DNA of 5,613 bases, from assembly GCA_903885865.1 (NCBI GenBank), contig CAISKH010000063.1, forward strand, positions 1 through 5,613, read 5' to 3'. Shown here one piece after another: positions 1-5,613 of the stretch. How positions within the stretch are numbered: the stretch's first letter is position 1; each line of letters opens with the position of its first letter. A model generated the notes under the pieces. It worked only from the letters and a program-made list of their open reading frames with translations, had not been told where the DNA came from and did no database searches. The translations under genes were made by a program, and so were the position numbers. Origin of the DNA: an uncultured Mucilaginibacter sp. (GTDB lineage Bacteria; Bacteroidota; Bacteroidia; Sphingobacteriales; Sphingobacteriaceae).

Positions 1-15
1 ATATGCTGATAGTAA

Positions 16-1005
16 CTATTTTAATATACCATCAATAATATTCAATTCTTCCTGTGTAAACTTAGTATTTGACAGGCATTTCAATGAATCAAGCAATTGT
101 TCGGGTTTGCTTGCGCCTACCAGTACCGATGTTATCCGTTGATCTTTCAATATCCACGACAAAGCCATGTGCGCCAGTTTTTGGCCCCGTTGTTTTGCCA
201 GGTCATTCAGCTTCTTAACTCTTTCTATTTTGTCGGGTGTAATGCTGCTTTCCGTTAGCGAATCACCAATCTTTACTGCCCTTGAATCTGCCGGTATGCC
301 ATGCAGGTATTTATCAGTCAGCAATCCCTGGGCCAGCGGCGAAAACGGGATACAGCCTATCCCCTCTTTTTCCAGCACATCAAGCAACCCACCTTCTACC
401 CATCTTTCAAACATGGAATATTTAGGCTGATGGATGATAATAGGCGTACCCATTTGTTTCAGCATCTTAATAGCCTGCGATGCTTCCTGCGCCTGGTAAT
501 TAGAGATACCCACATACAATGCCTTTCCCTGGCGAACAATTAGGTCGAGTGCGGCCATAGTTTCTTCCAATGGTGTTTCAGGATCGGGACGATGGTGATA
601 AAAAATATCCACATAATCCAGCTTCATCCTTTTCAGGCTTTGGTCTAAACTTGATACTAAATATTTTTTAGTTCCCCAATCGCCGTAAGGGCCATCCCAC
701 ATGGTATAACCTGCTTTTGATGATATGATAAGTTCATCGCGATGGTCCCTGAAATCGGTATGCAGTATCCTGCCAAAATTCTCCTCAGCCGAGCCGGGAG
801 GAGGCCCATAATTATTTGCCAGGTCGATATGGGTAACACCGTTATCAAAAGCTGTTTTAATAATGTTGCGGCAGTTTTCAAACTGGTCGTAATAACCGAA
901 ATTTTGCCATAGGCCCAATGAAACGGCAGGCAGTTTTAGCCCGCTGGTGCCGCTGCGCTTATAGGGCATGGATTGGTAACGCGTTTCCGAAGGTTGGTAA
1001 GACAT
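16..1005 (-). CDS. mgrA: Aldo/keto reductase, L-glyceraldehyde-3-phosphate reductase (YghZ/AKR14) family
   Basis: This is a cytoplasmic NADPH-dependent aldo/keto reductase of 329 residues with a (beta/alpha)8 fold. It closely resembles E. coli YghZ (Gpr), which reduces L-glyceraldehyde 3-phosphate and methylglyoxal. The start is supported because the N-terminus lines up with YghZ from its first residues (ERY-type segment, then SGLKLPAVSLGLW at 21-33). The catalytic tetrad is visible: D61 and Y66 in DLANNYGPPPGSAEENFGR, K97 in SSKAGY, and H138 in DIFYHHR. The cofactor phosphate-binding segment is GASKPEQL at 297-304. The protein ends about 17 residues earlier than YghZ and lacks only its polar tail. 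It is the last visible gene of the co-directional cluster, 36 bases after the esterase stop, and ends in TAG. Inferred role here: reduction of a short aldehyde such as the L-lactaldehyde released in fucose catabolism. The family is certain; the physiological substrate is not. Confidence 0.93.
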   Translation of the reverse strand: MSYQPSETRYQSMPYKRSGTSGLKLPAVSLGLWQNFGYYDQFENCRNIIKTAFDNGVTHIDLANNYGPPPGSAEENFGRILHTDFRDHRDELIISSKAGYTMWDGPYGDWGTKKYLVSSLDQSLKRMKLDYVDIFYHHRPDPETPLEETMAALDLIVRQGKALYVGISNYQAQEASQAIKMLKQMGTPIIIHQPKYSMFERWVEGGLLDVLEKEGIGCIPFSPLAQGLLTDKYLHGIPADSRAVKIGDSLTESSITPDKIERVKKLNDLAKQRGQKLAHMALSWILKDQRITSVLVGASKPEQLLDSLKCLSNTKFTQEELNIIDGILK

Positions 1006-1041
1006 AAGTGCTATTGTTATTTTTTGCCGAAGATATGTCCT

Positions 1042-1881
1042 TTAATTTAATTGAGGGTTATTCTTCTTAAAATACATATTGAAAAAAAGCAGGTGATAAT
1101 TAATAGAATTTGCCCAATATTGAGCGGTATGCGCGCCCGGCCTGGCAGTAAAATCGTGCGAGATATTACGCTCAAGCATTTTTTCATGCAGTTCTTCGTT
1201 CACCTTGAAAAAGAAATCGCTGGTACCGCAGTCAAAGGTTATTGCCAGTGCATTATCGGTTAGCAAGTAAAGCATATTGGTAACGGTATTTTTCTCCCAG
1301 TTTTCGGGATATTCAGCATACGAACCCAAACGTTTGGCTAAATCCCAGTTTTTTGGAAAAGGCCTTATATCTACCCCGCCACTCATGCTGCCAACAGCGC
1401 CAAAAACATCCTGGTGTCTGATAGCCAGGTATAATGCCCCATGGCCGCCCATACTTAATCCGCTGATAGCCCTGCCTTTACTGCTTTTAATGGTTTTATA
1501 GTTTTTGTCGATATAAGCTACCAGTTCTTTTGCAACATAGGTTTCATACTTTGACGTCGGATCAACCGGGCTATCAAAATACCAACTGGTATTATTACCA
1601 TCAGCACAAACAATCATGAGGTGATAATAATCGGCCCAGGCAGTGATACCATGATTAAGTGATATATATTGTTTATAGTTACCCCCTGCCCCATGTAATA
1701 AGTAAACCACGGGGTATTCTTTTCCCTGTTCATAGCCATCAGGCGTAATCACTACAGCTTTGATCTTTTTGTGCATGGCATCGCTATAGGTTTCTACTGT
1801 ATCAACTTTGGCCGCTTGAGTTTTATTACCAAAAACAAGCGAAACCGTTACGCAAAGGAGCAGTAATAAATATTTCCTCAT
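1042..1881 (-). CDS. Secreted alpha/beta-hydrolase esterase (esterase D / CE1-like family)
   Basis: This 279-residue serine esterase belongs to the PF00756-type family, which includes feruloyl and acetylxylan esterases, S-formylglutathione hydrolase and antigen 85. Residues 1-24 form a clear Sec signal peptide: MRK, a Leu/Val-rich core, then a likely cleavage near TQA-AK. I see no lipobox cysteine, so it is probably periplasmic or secreted. The oxyanion strand is VVYLLHGAGG (58-67). The nucleophile elbow is GLSMGG with S143, the likely acid is D222 in DCGTSDFF, and the likely base is H251 in RPGAHTAQYW, so the triad looks complete. Its length is usual for a single-domain member. The ATG lies only 7 bases after the fucosidase stop codon, which suggests translational coupling and a shared substrate. 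I infer removal of acetyl or aromatic acyl groups from a fucose-containing glycan. The sequence alone does not distinguish acetyl from feruloyl esterase. Confidence 0.9.
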   Translation of the reverse strand: MRKYLLLLLCVTVSLVFGNKTQAAKVDTVETYSDAMHKKIKAVVITPDGYEQGKEYPVVYLLHGAGGNYKQYISLNHGITAWADYYHLMIVCADGNNTSWYFDSPVDPTSKYETYVAKELVAYIDKNYKTIKSSKGRAISGLSMGGHGALYLAIRHQDVFGAVGSMSGGVDIRPFPKNWDLAKRLGSYAEYPENWEKNTVTNMLYLLTDNALAITFDCGTSDFFFKVNEELHEKMLERNISHDFTARPGAHTAQYWANSINYHLLFFNMYFKKNNPQLN

Positions 1882-1888
1882 AATTTTT

Positions 1889-3682
1889 CTAATTAACCGG
1901 CTTTAAAACTACATTCCGCAGGTTGATCGACTTCCAGTTTTGCGCTACCGGGTTTATTGAAATAGTATTTACCCCTGATTTACTAATCTTGATCTCGCCA
2001 AGCGTTACTTTCTGATAATTAATATTCCTGCCCGTCATACCCGTTCCCTTTATGTCAGCCTTAACAGATTGGTCGCCTGAGCTTACGGTGATGGCATTGG
2101 TATCATCAGTAGCCGCTAAATTGACTTCAATACTATATGTACCGGGCTTGGCAACTTTAATTTCCCAGGATGCAAATGAGGTCGGGTCGGTCCAGGCGCC
2201 TAAATTGCCTTCGCTCCTTCCTTCAACAACAATAGGCTTTCCACCCGAAGCGGTATGCAGATCGGCCATAAGCGGACTCAAAATATACGATCCGTCGGCT
2301 TCAGGCGATTGTATGTATTGGGCGATCTTTGGTTTGCCTTTTATCTCCAGTTTAATAACGGTCGAATTATCATCCAAAGCCGTAGCCGGCACAGTTAGTA
2401 AAAAGCCGTCCACAGCTTTTTTACCTTTTAAAACTGCGCCGTTCGCCAATAATTTTGCCGATGTTACCTGGTTCTCCAATCCTGGGACCAGCAACTCGCC
2501 ATTTGCAGGCCAGTTAAATACATGCAGGTAAAGTGTTGAATTACCGTCTGCTGATTCCTTTACAGTGCACCTACCCCAGGGCAATACGCGGAAAGGGCTG
2601 GCCGTGGTTCCGTAGATAGCTTCGCCATTTACTTTGGTCCATTTACCCATATCGCTCAAAATATTTACAATAGGATCAGGCAATAGTCCATTTGATTGCG
2701 GGCCAACGTTTAGCAAATAATTACCGCCTTTTGAAGCGATATCAACCAAGTTCCGTATCAGGGTTTTGCTTGATTTCCAGTTATGGTCGTTTACCTTAAA
2801 TCCCCACGTATCATTCATGGTCATACAGGCTTCCCAATACCGCCCCGCGATACCTGTTGGTGGGATATATTGTTCGGGAGTTTCCAGGTCGCCCGGTACA
2901 CCACCTCCAAGCCTGTTGTTGGTGATCAGGTTGGGGTAATCTTTAAGCAATGGTAAAAATTTAGCCGCACGCTCCTTGGTCATATCTGTAGGTACATCCC
3001 ACCAAAGCTCGGCAACATCGCCATAATTATTTAATATTTCGCGTATCTGTGGTACGGCAACTTTATCAATATATTCATCAAAACTTCCGTCCTGTGCTTT
3101 ATCCCAATGACCGCCTTGTGCAGCGCCACCGGGATTGTTCCAGTCATTAGCCTGCGAATAATAAAAGCCCAGTTTCATATTATATTTACGACAGGCATCG
3201 GCCAGCATTTTTATAACATCTTTGCCATAAGGTGTTCTTTTTACAATGTTCCAATCACTGGCTTTTGAATCAAACATGGCAAACCCGTCATGATGCTTGG
3301 TGGTAATAACAATGTATTTCATACCTGCATTTTTTGCCATCAGCACCCATTTTTCGGGGTCGTATTGGGTTGGGTTAAAATCCTTGGCATAAGCCTGGTA
3401 GGTAGCTACCGGTATTTTGGCATTGTGCATTATCCACTCGCCAAGGCTTTTTACTTCCTGGCCCTGGTACACGCCTGCCGGTACACTATAAACACCCCAA
3501 TGGATAAACATACCGAACTTCGCCTTGCTCCACCATTCCATTTTTGAATCAACTTCGGCGCGTTTTATAATTTTCTTCTTTGGCGCCGGGTGCTTTACCG
3601 GTAAACCATCATTAATTAAAGAAGAACATAAAATAAACACAGCTACCAATAGGGCGCTGCCAAAAACTGTGTACTTTTTCAT
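1889..3682 (-). CDS. Alpha-L-fucosidase, glycoside hydrolase family 29, with extra C-terminal module
   Basis: This 597-residue exported exo-glycosidase removes terminal alpha-L-fucose from glycans by a retaining mechanism. Residues 1-25 form an export signal (MKKY, hydrophobic stretch, C19). The -1 residue before C19 is Leu, so lipidation is doubtful. The GH29 (beta/alpha)8 domain covers about 45-360 and carries the family signatures: FIHWGVYSVP (59-68), TTKHHDGFAMFD (127-138), LGFYYSQ (171-177), and the nucleophile region ELWWD with D229. The acid/base is poorly conserved in this family; E284 (RYWEACMTMNDTWGF) and E270 (TPEQYIPP) are the candidates. NYLLNVGPQSNG (321-332) is another typical GH29 segment. 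A beta-sandwich follows at about 362-447, then roughly 130 further residues (about 467-597) that look like a carbohydrate-binding jelly roll. The gene starts 40 bases after the oxidoreductase stop. The WE-CMTMNDTWG region favours the broad-specificity GH29-A group, but the subfamily and linkage preference are not settled here. Confidence 0.95.
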   Translation of the reverse strand: MKKYTVFGSALLVAVFILCSSLINDGLPVKHPAPKKKIIKRAEVDSKMEWWSKAKFGMFIHWGVYSVPAGVYQGQEVKSLGEWIMHNAKIPVATYQAYAKDFNPTQYDPEKWVLMAKNAGMKYIVITTKHHDGFAMFDSKASDWNIVKRTPYGKDVIKMLADACRKYNMKLGFYYSQANDWNNPGGAAQGGHWDKAQDGSFDEYIDKVAVPQIREILNNYGDVAELWWDVPTDMTKERAAKFLPLLKDYPNLITNNRLGGGVPGDLETPEQYIPPTGIAGRYWEACMTMNDTWGFKVNDHNWKSSKTLIRNLVDIASKGGNYLLNVGPQSNGLLPDPIVNILSDMGKWTKVNGEAIYGTTASPFRVLPWGRCTVKESADGNSTLYLHVFNWPANGELLVPGLENQVTSAKLLANGAVLKGKKAVDGFLLTVPATALDDNSTVIKLEIKGKPKIAQYIQSPEADGSYILSPLMADLHTASGGKPIVVEGRSEGNLGAWTDPTSFASWEIKVAKPGTYSIEVNLAATDDTNAITVSSGDQSVKADIKGTGMTGRNINYQKVTLGEIKISKSGVNTISINPVAQNWKSINLRNVVLKPVN

Positions 3683-3722
3683 TGTTTAAATTGGTTTAGT
3701 TATGCAAGTTTTAGTACTATAA

Positions 3723-5069
3723 TTAAACTTTAGGTGCCCATCCCGGTTCGTAAGTACGGCTCCACAATTTTTGTGCCTCAGGGTCATTAATTATGTGCGC
3801 GTTCTTAGGGTCAAGGTGCAGGTCGCGCCCAACGCGCCATGATATATTGCCCAGTTGCATCGCCACAACACTCTTATAACCTAATTCCACATCACAATTT
3901 GGTTTTTTATTATTGCGGATAGAATCAAGGAAGTTGGCTACATGCAGGCTGTCCATACCCAGGCTTACGCTTGCGGTATTCCTGGCGTCAATAACTTCGG
4001 CAGGGCCTTGTTTCTTAACCTCTTTTACCATTTTACCGGCCAGGTCATAAACAGTGTAGCCTTCGCCATCGCTGTCTAAGCTGCCTTTATCTCCATAAAA
4101 TATTACGCCCCTGTCTGCGCCTTCTATTTTTCTTCCGTTCGAACTCCTGTTCTCCCACATCAGGGATACCCGATCAGGATAATCCATTGTTATAATTTGT
4201 GTGTCCGGTGTTTGCCAGTCGTCTTTAAACTGGTAACGGCCACCTACCGAGCTTACCCGGGTAGGGAAGTCAACATTAAGGCCCCAGCGTGCAAAATCAA
4301 CTTCGTGTGTACCGTTATTCAGGGCTTCGCCTGTTCCGTAATCCCAAAACCAATGCCAGTTGTAGTGTATCAACCCGTCCTGGTAAGCCTTGCGCGGCGC
4401 AGGGCCCTGCCATAGCTCATAGTTCAACCAATCGGGTACGGCGGCTGGTTTTAAAAAGGTTTCTTTACGATTGTTGGTGTACCAGGCTTTCGCTAAATAA
4501 ACCCTGCCAATAACACCCCCATGCAGTTCTTCCACACATTGAATGGCCAACGGCGATGAGCGGCGTTGAGCCCCCATTTGTACTATACGGTTATATTTTC
4601 TTGCTGCGGCTATTGCCATTTCTCCCTCGTGAGGGTTATGACTTAACGGCTTCTCTACATAAACATGTTTACCTGCCTGGCAGCCCATTATGGCCATTGG
4701 AGCGTGCCAATGGTCGGGGGTAGCAATATAGATGGCATCAATATCTTTGTCGGCCATTACTTTGCGCACATCGCCTTCGCCTTTGGGCGCGTCGGCTTTA
4801 GTTATAGCCGATACAGATTTCTGAACTTTGGGTATGGTCCTCGAATCCACATCGCATATCGTATTGATCATCAGATTTTGTTGGCGGGCGAAAGTACCCG
4901 ACATGCTACCGCCACGACCGTTCAGCCCGATGATGGCCTGGTGTATCCTGTCGTTTGCACCAATGATCCTGTTATAGCTTGATTTAGTGAAACTAAAAGC
5001 TTTGTTTCCTAATGCAAGGCCGCCGGTGGTTATAGCCACCTTTTTAATGAACTCTCTTCTCTTCTCCAT
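3723..5069 (-). CDS. Tat-exported Gfo/Idh/MocA family oxidoreductase
   Basis: This 448-residue NAD(P)-dependent sugar or cyclitol oxidoreductase has a twin-arginine signal at its start: KRREFIKK (R4, R5, F7), followed by a mild hydrophobic stretch at 11-21. Proteins of this kind fold with their nicotinamide cofactor in the cytoplasm and are then exported. No clean AxA cleavage site is visible. The Rossmann fold begins near residue 42 with the glycine motif IIGLNGRGG (46-54), then D73 and D75 in ICDVDSR, ATPDHWHAP (116-124), and the family hallmark VEKPLSH (138-144) with catalytic-type K140. The substrate domain contains NNGTHEVDFARW, with H255 in the expected catalytic position. The C-terminal end (RVGRDLHLDP, NDPEAQKLWSRTYEPGW) is typical of the large bacterial subgroup of exported members. 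It is not GH109-like, because the GH109 YPTHGLGP-type segment is absent. It lies upstream of the fucosidase in the same direction. Substrate unknown; oxidation of a sugar hydroxyl is the inferred chemistry. Confidence 0.92.
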   Translation of the reverse strand: MEKRREFIKKVAITTGGLALGNKAFSFTKSSYNRIIGANDRIHQAIIGLNGRGGSMSGTFARQQNLMINTICDVDSRTIPKVQKSVSAITKADAPKGEGDVRKVMADKDIDAIYIATPDHWHAPMAIMGCQAGKHVYVEKPLSHNPHEGEMAIAAARKYNRIVQMGAQRRSSPLAIQCVEELHGGVIGRVYLAKAWYTNNRKETFLKPAAVPDWLNYELWQGPAPRKAYQDGLIHYNWHWFWDYGTGEALNNGTHEVDFARWGLNVDFPTRVSSVGGRYQFKDDWQTPDTQIITMDYPDRVSLMWENRSSNGRKIEGADRGVIFYGDKGSLDSDGEGYTVYDLAGKMVKEVKKQGPAEVIDARNTASVSLGMDSLHVANFLDSIRNNKKPNCDVELGYKSVVAMQLGNISWRVGRDLHLDPKNAHIINDPEAQKLWSRTYEPGWAPKV

Positions 5070-5171
5070 TATTTATATTTTAGGTATTTTGGTTATAATT
5101 TGGGTTAATAAAGTTACAATAATATTTATATCACCCGCATTAAATTAAAAAATTCACAGGTGTTTATTCCG
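5070..5171 (-). promoter_or_regulatory. AT-rich 102-base gap upstream of the oxidoreductase, weak promoter candidate
   Basis: This is the longest non-coding stretch in the window and is strongly AT-rich. On the minus strand two overlapping octamers each differ by one base from the Bacteroidota -7 element TAnnTTTG: TAACTTTA at 5109-5116 and TATTATTG at 5117-5124. I find no TTTG or TTG at a fitting -33 distance, so a promoter is possible but not shown. No hairpin followed by a T-run is visible, so there is no evidence that transcription of the SDR gene ends here. The leader just before the ATG is A-rich with no Shine-Dalgarno sequence, as is usual in this phylum. Confidence 0.25.

Positions 5172-5613
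<442 letters not shown>

Noticed and set aside
2052..2531. A 159-codon open frame on the plus strand
   Set aside because: It lies wholly antisense within the GH29 gene, has no family motif or plausible leader, and its composition is what the complement of a coding region gives.
3626..3628. Lipoprotein signal on the fucosidase, with C19 as the lipidated cysteine
   Set aside because: The residues before the Cys are F-I-L, and Leu at -1 breaks the usual Ala/Gly/Ser requirement. Export is likely, but lipidation is not supported.
3683..3722. A possible terminator or promoter in the 40-base gap before the fucosidase
   Set aside because: It holds only a short AGTACT palindrome and AT-rich sequence, with no stem plus T-run and no TAnnTTTG box.
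4665..4982. A 105-codon open frame on the plus strand
   Set aside because: It is antisense to the Rossmann domain of the Gfo/Idh/MocA gene, which carries clear family motifs on the other strand. There is no independent sign of coding.
3723..5069. GH109 alpha-N-acetylgalactosaminidase as the identity of the Tat-exported oxidoreductase
   Set aside because: Size, Tat signal and NAD fold agree, but the GH109-typical segment around YPTHGLGP is absent. The matching region instead reads like general oxidoreductase members (NNGTHEVDFARW).

Overview
The window looks like a piece of a carbohydrate-utilisation locus from a Bacteroidota bacterium, most likely a soil or plant-associated member of the Sphingobacteriaceae (Mucilaginibacter/Pedobacter type). 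That placement is an inference. It rests on the protein style, the A-rich leaders without a Shine-Dalgarno sequence before each start codon, the moderate-to-low GC content, and the pairing of an exported glycosidase with a Tat-type Gfo/Idh/MocA oxidoreductase, which is common in this phylum. No marker gene is present to prove it.

Five genes fill almost the whole window. All lie on the minus strand, so transcription reads from right to left. In that order they are: a short-chain dehydrogenase cut by the right edge (5613-5172), resembling L-fucose dehydrogenases; a Tat-signal Gfo/Idh/MocA oxidoreductase (5069-3723); a GH29 alpha-L-fucosidase with an extra C-terminal beta-rich module (3682-1889); a secreted alpha/beta-hydrolase esterase of the esterase D/CE1-like family (1881-1042); and an aldo/keto reductase close to E. 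coli YghZ, the L-glyceraldehyde-3-phosphate reductase (1005-16). The gaps between genes are 102, 40, 7 and 36 bases. This suggests one operon, or two if a promoter lies in the 102-base AT-rich gap. I see no RNA gene, mobile element, CRISPR array, direct-repeat family or convincing hairpin terminator.

The most economical reading is a fucose module. The esterase may remove acyl groups from a fucosylated glycan, the fucosidase then releases L-fucose outside the cytoplasm, and the SDR oxidises L-fucose in the cytoplasm to start a non-phosphorylating pathway. The aldo/keto reductase may reduce the L-lactaldehyde that such pathways produce. The exported Gfo/Idh/MocA protein does not fit the textbook pathway and is the least explained member. 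Two points deserve a second look: the SDR has Asn where the classical YxxxK motif has its catalytic Lys, and the oxidoreductase sits beside exported glycoside-degrading enzymes. The genes for uptake, lactonase, dehydratase, aldolase and regulation are not in the window and presumably lie outside it.
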